DNA of 64,000 nucleotides from the NCBI GenBank assembly GCA_018136815.1, contig CM030936.1, positions 5,865,774 through 5,929,773 on the forward strand, read 5' to 3'. Shown one piece after another: positions 42,008 to 52,701 of the stretch; the stretch's first letter is position 1, and every line of letters starts with the position of its first letter. This DNA comes from Isochrysis galbana (lineage: Eukaryota; Haptophyta; Isochrysidales; Isochrysidaceae). The notes beneath the pieces are model-generated. The model worked only from the letters and a program-made list of their open reading frames with translations, was not told the origin of the DNA and did no database searches. The translations under genes and the position numbers were made by a program.

Positions 42008-43157
42008 TCACTGCTTTGATTCACCCATGCGCGCGATCCTCCCATTCTCCCCAAATAGACTTCCATGGGCCGGACAAGGCGGGGGAGTCACTCACCGACC
42101 GACGCCATGAATTTTCGTGGGGTAGAGGGGATTCGGGGGGGGGGGGGGGATATGGGGGGGCAGGTAAGGGGAGTCCCTGGGGGCCGAATCCTTGGACACC
42201 CAGGAGGGGTAAAAAAAATATTCTTGAAGATGACTACTACGTTGCTATCCGCTGCCCCTTTTTCTGGGGTCCACACCTGACATCGCCTTCACCCTACCCT
42301 CACTCCCCTTCCCGCTCCCCCCCTCGTTCCTTGTTGTTCGGTTTCGGGGGGTCGGCCCATGTACACTACTTTGAGCCTAGCTAGCGTTGGGGTGGGGGGG
42401 TGGGCGGGCCGCTTTTGTATCATGATTGAGTGGCGGCGCGCATGTGGGCGCTGCTGTGTGGGGGCCCAGCCTTGTGGCTTTCCCCATGGTGGGACACCCA
42501 GGAGGCGTGGAAAATAGTGGTTAAAGAGCGCGTGAGTGACCGGCCTAAGGTTGTAGACAGTAGACAGCAACAGGCCCATGCTGAAGTGCGGAGTGCGAGG
42601 TACGCATCTGGCATCTTGGCGCAGAAGACTGAAGACAACAACTACGGACAAGCGTCCCGCGCAAAACAAATGCCAACAAATCGCCCATGCAACATGAATA
42701 AATATACGAAGCAATGGAAATGGACATACGCTGACTCCCAATGTTGGCTTGCGTGAAGGGATGGTCTAAAGCGGAACACATGCGCACGTGCTACTGAAAG
42801 CTCGCATCGGGGCTCGTTGCCGGAGGCTTGGTCCTTCAGGATGGAGCAAACATGACCATGCGCGTGGGGGGAAAAGGGGCGATGCAAGCTCGGCACGATG
42901 GCGACGCGACGCGCCTTGTCGACTTTGCCATCTTAAATGAATGAAAACAGGGTGTCCCGAAGAATGGGCTGATAGTGTACAAGTTGGCGCCCACCGAGGG
43001 GAGAATGAGGAGCGACCAGAAGACGACCCACGTCGCAAGGGCCTGTCTGCTGTTGAGCACGTTTCGCCGATGGATATTCAATCTCTCCTAAGCACTTTGG
43101 GTAGTGGCACGATGGAAGCCACTCGACGGTGATCGTGCTCACCCCAGACGCGGAGCC
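42008..43157. other. no supported gene
   Basis: GC-rich stretch with a G-run at 42135 and a shared repeat word (tcggcccatgtacactac) near 42352. Frames here have no recognisable domain. Confidence 0.4.
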
Positions 43158-44042
43158 TTAGCGGCATGAGAAGATTTTCTGGAAGAAGGTGCGCTCCTCA
43201 GGGAATTTGATGAGAGGATCGTACATGGCAGAGCTCTCGAAGCGCGGGAAGCGGAAAATGAAGAGCTGCTTTCCACCCTGAACTTCAACCTTCGGGTAGC
43301 CCTCGGGCATTTGGAACCACTCGCCGTCAATCATGACCTCGGTGGAGAACTCCAGCTCGATGGGATCGCGGCCACTCACGGGGTCGAGCGTGTACTTTGT
43401 TGAAGTGGCCTGCTCGGCATCACCCGAGTCGCCCCCCTTGATCTCGACGCCTAACTCGAGGAACTCGCCGTAGTCGCTCGCACATGCTTTGCCCATCGAG
43501 GATGAATCGCTCTCGCCTTGACAGAAGGGCCACGAGTCGATGGCGATGGAGAACTTGATCGTGCCCGCATTAACAGCGAACGTCTCGTTAGCAGTTGGGT
43601 GGATTGTGCCATCCTGGTTGAAGACGTGGATCGTGACGTTCAGTTTAGCGCTTTCCATGAGCTCGGTGAAGAAATCGACCGCGTATGACGTGACGTCGAA
43701 CTCGTTGCTCTGGACGGCGTCGAATATGTCAAAGTCGACACTGGCAAAGGTCTCGCGGCTGTGCTTGCCATGGTTGGGGCCGCTGGTGCCGATGATGTTG
43801 CCCGACGCATCAAGCTCGTGGATGTAGTCCATCATGACGGTGACGAGGTTGGGTCCATTGGTCAGCCGCATCTTGCCCGACTGGCCCAGGATCTCGACGC
43901 CAACACCGCCTGGGAAGAGAGTGGGGGGCGGTGGCGGCGCAGCGGGTGGCTCTGGAGGTGTTGGTGGCGGCGTGGGCGGCGGCGACGGCGGCGGCAAGGG
44001 CGGTGAAAGCTGCGAGAAGGTGAGGATCGCGAGTGCGAGCAT
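43158..44042 (-). CDS. secreted Pro-rich protein of unknown function
   Basis: From the ATG at 44042 the 294-residue product starts with a hydrophobic stretch (MLALAILTFSQLSPPLP), likely a signal peptide. A Pro-rich linker of PPSPPPTPP type runs to about residue 45, and a folded, Asp/Glu/Ser-rich domain follows (IKFSIAIDSWPFCQG, YPKVEVQGGKQLFIFRFPRF). Pro-rich linkers joined to such domains occur in algal cell-wall or scale proteins, so an extracellular matrix role is inferred. It has few Cys. An upstream Met at about 44168 would place the signal internally and is less likely. Confidence 0.65.
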   Translation of the reverse strand: MLALAILTFSQLSPPLPPPSPPPTPPPTPPEPPAAPPPPPTLFPGGVGVEILGQSGKMRLTNGPNLVTVMMDYIHELDASGNIIGTSGPNHGKHSRETFASVDFDIFDAVQSNEFDVTSYAVDFFTELMESAKLNVTIHVFNQDGTIHPTANETFAVNAGTIKFSIAIDSWPFCQGESDSSSMGKACASDYGEFLELGVEIKGGDSGDAEQATSTKYTLDPVSGRDPIELEFSTEVMIDGEWFQMPEGYPKVEVQGGKQLFIFRFPRFESSAMYDPLIKFPEERTFFQKIFSCR

Positions 44043-44334
44043 GGCTAGGGAAGTAGGGGAGGCGGAGTGTGGTGGTCGGAGTGCGGCAGGGGGGCCGAGG
44101 TTTGTCGGACGGACGGGGGAGTTAAGAGAGCTCGGAGGCTGTCGGTAGGTCTTTCTTTTGTCCATCTCCCTCTTTCTTCTTGTGGACAGGGCATCTGGGA
44201 GGGAGGGAGGGGAGGAAGGGGGGGGGCGAGTGAGAAGAGAAACTTGAGAGAGAGAGAAGGCGAAAAGGAGGGCGAGTCGGGCAGTTATCCGGTGGCGGCG
44301 CGCGCTCGCGCTGCTCTTCTCTCTTATGTGTGTA

Positions 44335-44390
44335 GGGGCCCCCGATAGCCATCGGCGGGCGTTGGCTCCTGGGGGGTGTAACAACATGTA
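44335..44390. repeat. palindrome-bearing repeat, inverted copy of 15340-15390
   Basis: It includes CCCCCGATAGCCATCGG and CGTTGGCTCCTGG. It lies about 300 bp upstream of the secreted-protein start. The palindrome is imperfect here (one central change). Confidence 0.6.
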
Positions 44391-44549
44391 CAAGATGTGA
44401 GATGGATGTGGCCGAGGATGAGGTCGCCGTGCCGACGGAAATCTGCACATCAAAAGGAGAGAGGGGGGCTCGCTTTCAACACTCTGTTCTCACGATGCTG
44501 TCATGCTGTAGCTTTAGTTGTTGAATACGCGCCGCAGGCGAGGAAAATT

Positions 44550-44720
44550 CTGTATACAATAATACGTATTCAAGGGCCTGGATCTTGAATTCAAAGAATA
44601 CAAGCTTGTATTCAAGCCCATGTATACGTAAGTATAAGTATATGTAGACAAACATATATGGATATGTAGATAATGTATATTGTAGAGTGAATTATGAATT
44701 ATGAATAATTTACTTTACTT
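44550..44720. repeat. AT-rich block with GTATTC/GTATAC word repeats
   Basis: It repeats AATAC/GTATT-type words (AATACGTATTC, GAATACAAGCTTGTATTC, GTATACGTAAGTATA), several of them palindromic. No gene is seen. Confidence 0.6.
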
Positions 44721-44813
44721 ACGTTTTACTGTGTACTCTCTCTCTCTCGCTCACCACTGGAGAATGCGGGATGTGAACTCCTTGACATCAGCTGCTTGCT
44801 AGGGGTAGGCCAG

Positions 44814-44901
44814 GATATCCACAAATTTTTGCCCAAATATCCATGAAATATATCCAAAAAATATCCAACCCATAACCCCAAATATCTCAAGAAATATCCA
44901 C
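44814..44901 (+). repeat. spaced word array, word ATATCCA
   Basis: Words start at 44815, 44837, 44850, 44861, 44882 and 44894 (spacing 22-13-11-21-12). CCCAA precedes the second and fifth. The layout matches 34605-34690, with GCA replaced by CCA at most words. Confidence 0.8.
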
Positions 44902-45308
44902 AATCTACTATTATAATAGTACACATCTATACCTTCGCCGCGTCGTCGCCCGGTGCGCCCGGCGTCCCACCTCTCCAAACCTCCCTCTCCACCCCCTCCA
45001 CTTCCATGCACTCACTCTCCACCAGCCCTTTCCCCTCTCTGCCCTCTCTCCTCTCCCTCCCATCTTCAATCCACCCCTCTCCCGTCCCCTCCTCTCCCGG
45101 CTGTGAGTGACACGGCCTGGCTCAGGCTAACTCTTGCACTCGCGCGCAGCATGCATGCACGCCCTCACTCGCACGAAATATGATACCACAGTCCTACTCA
45201 TCTCATTTTGCTTATTCTTATTGATACATAGATAGATCATGGGCCACATACACATCTTCATACATCATACATCTCGGCACACCATAGTAACAAATCATAA
45301 ATCAACAT

Positions 45309-45575
45309 CTACGAATCTACGCCCGACGCCGAAACTTTCCTCCGCTGGTTGCAATTGAATCGCAATAACACTGACGCCTCCACTTGATCCGCCAAAGAGG
45401 ACGCACGACTTGCACCAAACATACACTGTAACAATGAAAACACCCGTTCACAACATGCAGAATTTGGGCTGAGACAAAAGGCGATCCTCGCCGCGAGAGA
45501 CCATGTCGGAAATTTCGAGTTATTTGAAGCCCGTGGGCGCGCACGCAGCGTACCAAGCCTGCCTTGTCGACCCAT
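45309..45575 (-). pseudogene. hAT transposase C-terminal dimerisation fragment
   Basis: The frame reads FPTWSLAARIAFCLSPNSAC then CERVFSLLQCMFGASRASSL and ADQVEASVLLRFN. This is the conserved dimerisation region (Ser-x-ERxFS) of hAT transposases. Zinc-finger and catalytic regions are missing. It overlaps the end of another frame, so it is probably not translated as a unit. Confidence 0.8.
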
Positions 45576-45927
45576 TTGCGCTTGCGCTTGTTGTCCAAGT
45601 GGGTGAGGTACTCCAGCTCCACCATCTTGTTCCCATACAGCGTGCCGTTGCCCGTGGTCGTGATGACGCCCTCGCCGAGGGTCTCGTGCATGACGCGCGT
45701 GCCCACCTCTAGGATAGAGGACGCGGTGACGCCATCCATCTCGATCTCCTCTTGATTCTCCTCCTCGCTCGCGGGTTCAATGCCACGCTCCACATCCTCC
45801 TCCAAGTTATCCATGCTCTCCGAGTACTCGCGCGACTCGGTCTCCTCGTTGTCGTTGTGGCGCCCCTGGACGTTGAGGTCGTTGTTCCTGCGCAGGCGCG
45901 CCGTGGCGCGCCTCGAGCGGCTCGATA
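45546..45927 (-). CDS. acidic exon with possible small beta-domain
   Basis: An exon-like minus-strand frame beginning after a good 3' splice site (TTGTCCTTGCGCAG). An acidic stretch (ETESREYSESMDNLEEDVER) is followed by VGTRVMHETLGEGVITTTGN then GNKMVELEYLTH, which reads as a Tudor/SH3-like barrel by pattern only. Its end overlaps the hAT fragment in another frame. It may be a host gene whose end was invaded by the hAT element, or a variable part of the transposase. Confidence 0.35.
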
Positions 45928-46296
45928 CTGCGCAAGGACAAGGAGATGACAGGCGGGTGAGTGACAATAACGCCCAAGCGCGTGAGCAAGGGCAAGGAAG
46001 GGCAAGGGCAGCAAGCTGGGCTGTGTGACTCACACGCCGCGTCGCACACGCGAGCGCATGATGACGGATGATGCAGCTATGCAGCTGCCCCGAACGGCGA
46101 GCCGCGAGCCACGAGCGGCATGAGGGTGATTGTGCAATGGCAGGGCGACGCGGGCAGGGGCAAGCAGTGCAAGCCCACCTTGTGGCATTTCGGCGGCAGA
46201 GCGCCCTCGTCACCCCCCTCCACCTCGCTGCTCGCAGCTTGCTCTCCGAAGACGGCGCGCGTGGCGCGTGGGAAGCACGTTGAAGATAGAACTTCC

Positions 46297-46416
46297 ATGC
46301 TCTCTCTCCGCGGCCTGCTGCCCCTTTGCCTCTGCATCATCCTCCTCCAGAGTGCGCCGCCCTCTGTTGCCGTTGAGGAGCAGCCCCCACTGATGCGCAA
46401 GCGTCTCGCGCGGTGA
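46297..46416 (+). CDS. possible signal-peptide exon
   Basis: The 39-codon frame starts MLSLRGLLPLCLCIILLQSA, a convincing signal peptide, and ends at GTGACA, which could be a 5' splice site. The opposite strand also has a plausible frame here (from 46521), so this is uncertain. No downstream exon was identified. Confidence 0.25.
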   Translation: MLSLRGLLPLCLCIILLQSAPPSVAVEEQPPLMRKRLAR

Positions 46417-47834
46417 CAGCAGTGGTGGTGGCGCGTCCGAGCGTTCTGCGGCGGCGGCGATGGGATCTGCCGCGGCCAAGCGCGAGGCGCGGTCGGGGTT
46501 GGGGTTGGCGGTGGCGCGCATGGTGGTGGTGGGGGGAGGGGGCAATCGCGGCCGCCGCAAAGGCGCAGACGACGGCACTGAGCGCTCGCTACGATGCCAG
46601 CGAGCGCGTGGGGAGTGTGGCGAAGTGGCAAAAAAAAGGGTAGAAAGTATAAAGTGTAAAAGTAAAAGTAGAAAGAGCCCCGGTATCCCGGTGTCTGTGT
46701 TTCCCACTGTGTTTCACTGTGTTTCTTCAATGGCCAAACACAGGCTGTTTTTGCTGTGTTTGGAAGCAGACCCCACTGTGTTTCACAAGTAGGCACTGAA
46801 ATTGATGGCTTGTTTAGGATTATAAACGGCGACGACGTCGGCCCGAGGAAATCGAGGAGGGGAGGCGCGGGGAGGGAAGCGGAGAGGGGCCGCGGGGGGG
46901 GAAATCCGTCACCACGCGGGCGACGGGACGGGGGAATGAATGGGCTGCGGGGGGGGGGGGGGGGGGGCGCTCCCCCCCCCCCCCCTCCCCCTCGACGGGC
47001 GCGGAGACGGGCGACGTGGCGCAGTGCCTCGTCGTCGGCAGGCGCGCACGAACCCCTCCCCCCCCTCCCCCTCCCCTCCCCGTTGTCCGCCGTCGGGGCG
47101 GGGAGAGGGCCACTAGGTTCCCCCCCCCCCCGCCCCGGCTCTCTCCTCCCCCCCTCTCTGCTCCCACGTTGCAGACCTACTATGGCACGGCTCTCTCCTT
47201 CTCTCTCTGAGAGGGACGGGCGGGTCTCTCTCTCTCTCTGGCCTCGCGGCTCGTCGACGTGGACGACAGCGTCTACGTGGGTAGGGGGGGCTGGACACAA
47301 TAAACGGCAGAAGAGAGAGACCTTCTCCCTCGGGTGGGGGGGGGCGGAGCTCCACGTGCGCGGGGCTCGCGCCCCTCTCTCTCTCTCTCTCGCTGCTCTC
47401 TCTCTCTCTCCGGGGAGACGCCGTCCCCCCCCCCTCTCCCATCCCCCCCATCCCCCCCCCCGCCGCCCCCCCCCCGCCCCCCCCCCCCCGCGCGCCTTGA
47501 TGAGGGAGAGGATTCCCCTCCGGGTTCCACGCAGCTCTCGACTCTCTCTCTCTCTCTCTCTCCCTCTTCTCTCCCCGCCTCGCCCGCACGGCCTGCGCGC
47601 CTCACCTCCAGCTCGCGCCCTCCTTTGACTTAATCCGCCGCCTCTCTTACGTGCCTTCCCCCCCCACACACACTCCTTGGTGCGCGCATCTTGCCCCCCC
47701 CCTTCCTTGCCGCGGGGAGATCTCCCCCCCCTCCCCCACTGTCCCTTCTTCCGTCTCCTCCCCGTCCGCCAACTTCCCAGCTCCTCGCTCTCGTCTGTCT
47801 CGCCCCCTCTCTCTCTCCCTCTCTCCGCCCAGCC
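46417..47834. other. low-complexity GC region upstream of the ATP-grasp gene
   Basis: Long G/C homopolymer runs (46940-47130, 47420-47500) and CT/GA dinucleotide runs dominate. 46683-46790 has tandem CACTGTGTTTC words. All long frames here are artefacts of simple sequence. Confidence 0.6.
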
Positions 47835-49310
47835 ATGCACAAGGCCCTCGTGGTCGTCGACCCTATCTCGACCGGCGCCAATCTCGCCCAGCTCCTCTAC
47901 GACCGCGGCTGGCCCATCGTCCGCGTCTTCTCCGATGGCTGCCCAGAAAAGGTGAAGAAGCACACACCCGCAGGCCTCACCGTCGAGTTCGTCGCCTCGA
48001 TCGAGCACAGAGGCGACGTGGGCGCGACGGCCGCGGCGGTACGCGCGATCGGATTCGATTTGCACGCCATCTTCGTCGGATGTGAGACTGGCGTCCTCTT
48101 CACCGACTTGCTGGCTGATGCGCTCGGGCTGACAGGCAACCTTGTCGCCTTCTCTGAGCTCCGCCGCAACAAATTCTTGCAAACGGAGGCTGTGCGCGCG
48201 GCCGGACTGCCCGCGGCGCACCAGGCGCTGGTAAGTCGCGCCGACCAAGTCGAGGCCTTCCTCGCCGCTTCCGCCGCTACTCTATCCGAGGGCTCCGCCT
48301 TCAAGGCGGTGGTGAAGCCGGTCGACGGCGCCGGCTCGGACGGTGTCTCAATCTGCGACTCACCCGACGAGGTGCGTCGGGCGTTTGCAGCGCTCTCGGG
48401 CTCGACCAATGTGCTTGGACTACAAAATGACGGCGTCCTTCTCCAGGAGTACCTCCGCGGCGACGAGTTCGTCGTCGACACTGTCTCGCGCAACGGCGTG
48501 CACAAGTGCGTCGCGCTTTGGGTTTACGACAAGCGCTGGGTCTCCGATGATGCGCCAGTCGTCTACTATGGCATGCGCTGCCTGCAGGTGGAGGACGACT
48601 TCGCCAAGTACAGCGGCATGATCGGGTACATCTTCGGCGTGCTCGACTCCATCAAGCTTACGCACGGTGCCGCTCACTCCGAGGTGAAGATGGAGCCTGG
48701 CTCGGTGCGCGGCCCGCTCCTCATCGAGGTCAACGGTCGCGTCCACGGCGGCGAGGGGACCTGGCTTCCCATCCCGCAGGAATGTGCGGGCTACACTCAG
48801 ATATCGGCGCTGGCGGACGCCACGCTCGACCCCCGAGCCTTCGACATGATTCCCGCCGTGCCCACTGGCCTGCGTAAACGTGGCGCATGGGTCACTGTAC
48901 GCTCCAACGTGGAGGGTGTCATCTCTGCTATTGACACCCTCAAGTTGGACCAGATCCGTGCGCTTCCCTCGTACCACTCGGAATATCTACCGCCAACCCT
49001 CGCGCCAGGTCACCCGATCATCCGCACCACAGACGCCTGCTCCGTCCACGGCTGCTTCAATCTGATCAACGCGGACGCCGCGCAGCTCGAGCACGACTAC
49101 GAGGTCGCCCAAGCTGTCATCGATGCTGGACTCTTTGCCGTCTATCCTGTTCACCAGTCGCCCTCTTCGCCCGCGCGCTCTGTTGACTCGGTTGATGCCG
49201 AAGATGAGCGCGCCGTCAAGCGTCAGGCCACTGGCGCACCCAATGTCACGGACATGCGCATGCTCCTGGCTGAGGCACCGCCGCGCCCCGAGTCAACAGA
49301 GACGATGTGA
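47835..49310 (+). CDS. ATP-grasp ligase-like protein
   Basis: Single-exon 491-residue protein. Residues 1-100 are the N-terminal alpha/beta domain (ALVVVDPISTGANLAQLL). The ATP-grasp core follows: KPVDGAGSDGV (161-171), LLQEYLRGDEFVVD (202-215), AHSEVK (280-285) and LLIEVNGRVHGG (295-306), which carry the ATP, Mg and base contacts. The pattern is closest to amino-acid ligases and carnosine-synthase-like ATP-grasp enzymes. An ATP-dependent carboxylate-amine ligation is inferred; the substrate cannot be read. The last 50 residues are Ser/Pro/Glu-rich and probably disordered. The start is the ATG in a pyrimidine-rich leader, since upstream frame is simple sequence. Confidence 0.88.
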   Translation: MHKALVVVDPISTGANLAQLLYDRGWPIVRVFSDGCPEKVKKHTPAGLTVEFVASIEHRGDVGATAAAVRAIGFDLHAIFVGCETGVLFTDLLADALGLTGNLVAFSELRRNKFLQTEAVRAAGLPAAHQALVSRADQVEAFLAASAATLSEGSAFKAVVKPVDGAGSDGVSICDSPDEVRRAFAALSGSTNVLGLQNDGVLLQEYLRGDEFVVDTVSRNGVHKCVALWVYDKRWVSDDAPVVYYGMRCLQVEDDFAKYSGMIGYIFGVLDSIKLTHGAAHSEVKMEPGSVRGPLLIEVNGRVHGGEGTWLPIPQECAGYTQISALADATLDPRAFDMIPAVPTGLRKRGAWVTVRSNVEGVISAIDTLKLDQIRALPSYHSEYLPPTLAPGHPIIRTTDACSVHGCFNLINADAAQLEHDYEVAQAVIDAGLFAVYPVHQSPSSPARSVDSVDAEDERAVKRQATGAPNVTDMRMLLAEAPPRPESTETM

Positions 49311-49950
49311 GCCGACCGCAAAAGCCGGCAACGCAGTCCACGACCTACTGTCGCGACCGCTGATGAAGCCGTCCTCTGATTCCATTTCCTTCCTGTCGCC
49401 CGGTTGGTTGCCCGCGCTGGTTTAAGATGCAGTGTGTCTGTTTGACTACTTGTGATGTGCTCCTGTTTTGTCTTCGTCATTTTGTCCGCCGCGCTTATGT
49501 GGCCCACAATTGCATTGTGGCCACCGTGTGGCACTTGTCCAGCGCGTACTTCGTGGGCTCAACGAGGCCAGGGTACAATCAGCCGTGTCACATCATCCTA
49601 CTGCATGCATTACGTGCATGGCCGTGTCGTATGGACTCGGCGCAGCGCGTGGAGAGCGTGTCCATTGATCCTTCGTGCCGTCCCGTGTCCTTGGCGTCCG
49701 CTTGCGGTCGCCCTCATGCTCATGTACCCCCGTTCCCATATCATTTCTGGCCGATGTGCTATTCCTAGCCGCATGAAGATGAAAATCTCTTGAGGATATC
49801 GGCTATTCGCTATTGATTAGCAGTAGCTACTGGACTAGATGATTAGCAGTAGCTATCGGATATCGGCTCATAGTGTACCGCCGCGTAGGCACGGTCGTGG
49901 CTTGGCGTGTTGGTATGTACCAGGCTAGTAGAGAGTTGCGGTGCCACATT
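49311..49950 (+). other. no supported gene
   Basis: Likely 3' UTR of the ATP-grasp gene, followed by unique sequence. A short direct repeat (gattagcagtagctay) lies at 49815-49857. Confidence 0.4.
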
Positions 49951-49952
49951 AG

Positions 49953-50130
49953 TGGATCGACACTCACGCGTAATGACACACCGGAACTCGACATACCCAA
50001 CCGTGACACATCCAATCCAAGTGGATCGACACTCACGCGTAATGACACACCGGAACTTTGTTGTATTCAGGCCTCCTGGCATGAATATTTCGGCATGGGT
50101 ACGTGCCTTCGTCGTTATATATCGTCTTCT
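49953..50130 (+). repeat. tandem GGATCGACACTCACGCG unit and LINE 5' region
   Basis: GTGGATCGACACTCACGCG followed by TAATGACACACCGGAAC occurs at 49953 and again at 50021. The adjacent 50045-50130 is nearly identical to the complement of 3532-3606, which leads into the Met-Glu-Arg-Ala LINE start. No such ATG follows here. Confidence 0.65.
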
Positions 50131-50842
50131 ATGTTCGTCTTGGTCACTCAAGGCGTGCAGATTCGGATTCTCCCTGGGCTCAAATCCTGTTCCGCCGAAT
50201 TTCGTCTCGAAATTCGAAGATTTGAGTTTTATTTTTACCGTTACGGTAATTGTCCACGCGTTTATGCGGTGTCCCGCAGCTCGTCCTTCAGCGTCCTTCA
50301 GTGTCCTTCTGCGTCCTTCTGCGTCCTTCAGCGCTGTCCCGCAGCGCGTCCTTCAGCGTCCTTCGGCGCTGCCTCGCGAGACTCGAGGCAGGACTCGCGA
50401 GGGCACTGGATTTTACTCTGTAGTCCGAGCCGGAGTCCGAATTGTGTTTTGACCCTCGAGTCCTCGTTCTCTCTCTCTCTCTCCTCTTTTTTTGGTGAGC
50501 GCCCCTGGTTCTGCTCATCAGAGGGGGTTCGTTTAACGTATGTTTCCGGCCTGTCACTGTGAATGTTTGAGTGCAGAGTGTTGATTTGTGTGGTTTTATC
50601 CACTGTATCGCCTGTTGGTTGGTGACCTGCAGCCCCCTGAGTACCCCCAAGCCCCGAGTCTTCCGAGTCATCCTTTCGAGTCTACGAGTCCCTACGACCT
50701 ACGAGCCCCAAGTAAGCGGTATCTGCTCGCCGCGCCCTTTCTTACATCCTCCGTCCCTCCGGTTCGCGTTCCGTGCCACTCTCCCGTTCATTTCACATTT
50801 CACATGCCCGTCATTTACCCTCCCCGTTCTCCCGATAAGCCC

Positions 50843-50938
50843 GTTCCGGGCTCCCCGGATGGACCGCGCGCCGCGCTAGCCGCCGGTGCGCCTCCGCGGC
50901 TCGTTCCCAAAGAGGAAACGAGCTTCGCTCCGACAAAC
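50843..50938 (-). repeat. dispersed repeat, inverted copy of 2188-2300
   Basis: It contains GCGCCGCGCTAGCCGCC and the GGAAACGAGC hairpin arm. It is followed by a GACATACCCAACCGTGACAC word also seen at 49990. Confidence 0.65.
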
Positions 50939-51009
50939 TCGACATACCCAACCGTGACACATCCAACCCAAGTACTATCAGCCAGACACGCACACCAAAC
51001 ACTCAAAAG

Positions 51010-51135
51010 CCTCAAAAGGCCTGCCCGGAACCCGCACTCTGCACTCTGAACCAGGCCCATGGTAGCGCACCTGCACCGCTGGGCCGTACCCCGGATACCG
51101 GATACCGAAAACAAAGGAATGATGGGGGGTAAGGG
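51010..51135 (+). repeat. dispersed repeat, second copy of 30895-31000
   Basis: Same word order as the 30.9 kb copy. From 51180 to 51520 the sequence is AT-rich with no gene seen. Confidence 0.6.
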
Positions 51136-51523
51136 AGGTGGTGGAGGCAAGGGAAGAAAGGGCGGTGTCAGCAGATAGGTAGATAGGTAGAGGTACTCCT
51201 ACCTCGTTCTAGTTCTAGTAGGTGTTAGCTCAGAATCTTCTGATATTTTTTTAGTGAGAGTAGCGGTACTAATGCTCAATATTATTGCTACTACTAAGCA
51301 TTATAAGTATTATTAGTGATTAGTTATTAGTATGATTATCATTATTTAAATAGTAGGTGATTGTGTGGGCCAAGGCTTCCTGTAATTGATTGAAGTCTTG
51401 CAGTTGGTGCTTTCTAATACGTAGATAGGCAAATGGGGACTGTAGTGTTTGTGACTTCTTGACATTGTAGATGACATCTTGCACTTTGCACGTTGCGCCT
51501 GTTCCGAGATCACAAAATCTGGT

Positions 51524-51874
51524 TTATGATCTCCGGCTGAGGCTCGTTGTCGGCAGGCAGGGGGGTACAGGGGGGCCAAATCCTAATGGGAGGGTGTGGA
51601 GCAACTCCTCGGAGAGGAGCTGTGGGGAATGAGATGGTTGGGTAGAGGCGCTATACCCTTGGCCGCTAGGCATAGGCAGCGACGCTACCTCGAGGAATGT
51701 CTTCCTCCTGGTCTTGTGTTGCGAGATTTTGGTGCTTGAAACAGAGGGCGAGGGGGTAGTCTTGGATTGGTTGTAGTTGTAGTTGGAATCAAGGGAGTAG
51801 GAGAAGGAAGACGGTGCAACTCGAGGTTCCCTTTTTTTGTCATAGCAATCGTTTGCGCGGATGAATGCGGCCAT
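51524..51874 (-). pseudogene. LINE ORF1-like fragment
   Basis: Minus-strand frame whose middle (EVASLPMPSGQGYSAST through LLSEELLHTLPLG) corresponds to the end of the plus-strand ORF1-like frame at 8180-8340 (RCPCLAQGYSAPTQTS through LLFEELLLTLPLG). It is a decayed copy. Confidence 0.6.
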
Positions 51875-52701
51875 TTTTCATTTTTGATCTTCGCGTATGA
51901 GCTTTTGCACACGCAAAAACAACCGAAACCTTAGGTTGCAACCTCTGAGGAGTCAAGTGTTGACGAAAGAGGGCCCAGGGCAGGGCACTGAGTTGTAGGT
52001 CGTGTGACCCACAATGAAAATTAGTCGTGTGTCAGCATAGAAAGTAGAGGCATTCGGTGCTCTCTGCTAGGAGGGGGGCTTGGGCTGGGTCAGGGTGCGA
52101 TGAGCATTGCTGAGCTCATGCCACAGTAGGCAGAGTTGGACGAGGTCTGAGGTTGACAGACGGGCCCCCTGAAAGGGGAGTTGGAGCCCGGGGAATGGGC
52201 ACAAGGTGCCTGCCCCATGTGAACTAATTAATCATCAACTTAGTTGGCGGGAAGGAGTGTGAGTAAGGGACAACGGCGTTGGTAGCAGGATCCCTCTAGT
52301 GGGAAATTTCTGGTAACCGTAGCGGACTTCTTCAGGGACTTTTTGGGCCTGGCCACGACGACAGCGGCTGTGCCCCTAGGCCTCCCTTGTTCGAAACCGC
52401 GCTGATCCTGCATTCTCCACGCCCGGGGCTCGCGATAGGCTGGCAGCATCTACCCGATGACCTCCAAAGCAAAACGTCCTTCACAACCACCACATGAAGC
52501 TTGCAATGTGGGACAGAAAGCGAAGCCATCTAGGAGCAGCTATTCAGACGTGCCGGGGCTTCGACTCGTTGCACCACGTCAAGGAAAAAGTGCGCGGTAT
52601 TACGTTCGCATCATTCGAGTCCACCTTGCGTTTGAGCAGAGACTTGCCGGCATGGTCATGAAGCTAGGTTGCGACAATGCTCCTCCCGGGTAGGACGCTA
52701 G

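Noticed and set aside
42000-42290. G-runs and hairpins considered as quadruplex regulatory elements
   Set aside because: Such runs occur throughout the window (9.6, 13.2, 27.7, 47, 59.9 and 62.7 kb) with no consistent link to gene starts.
46077-48248. A 723-codon minus-strand frame opposite the ATP-grasp gene
   Set aside because: It crosses homopolymer runs and is antisense to clear ATP-grasp motifs; its Arg/Gly/Pro composition is a GC shadow.
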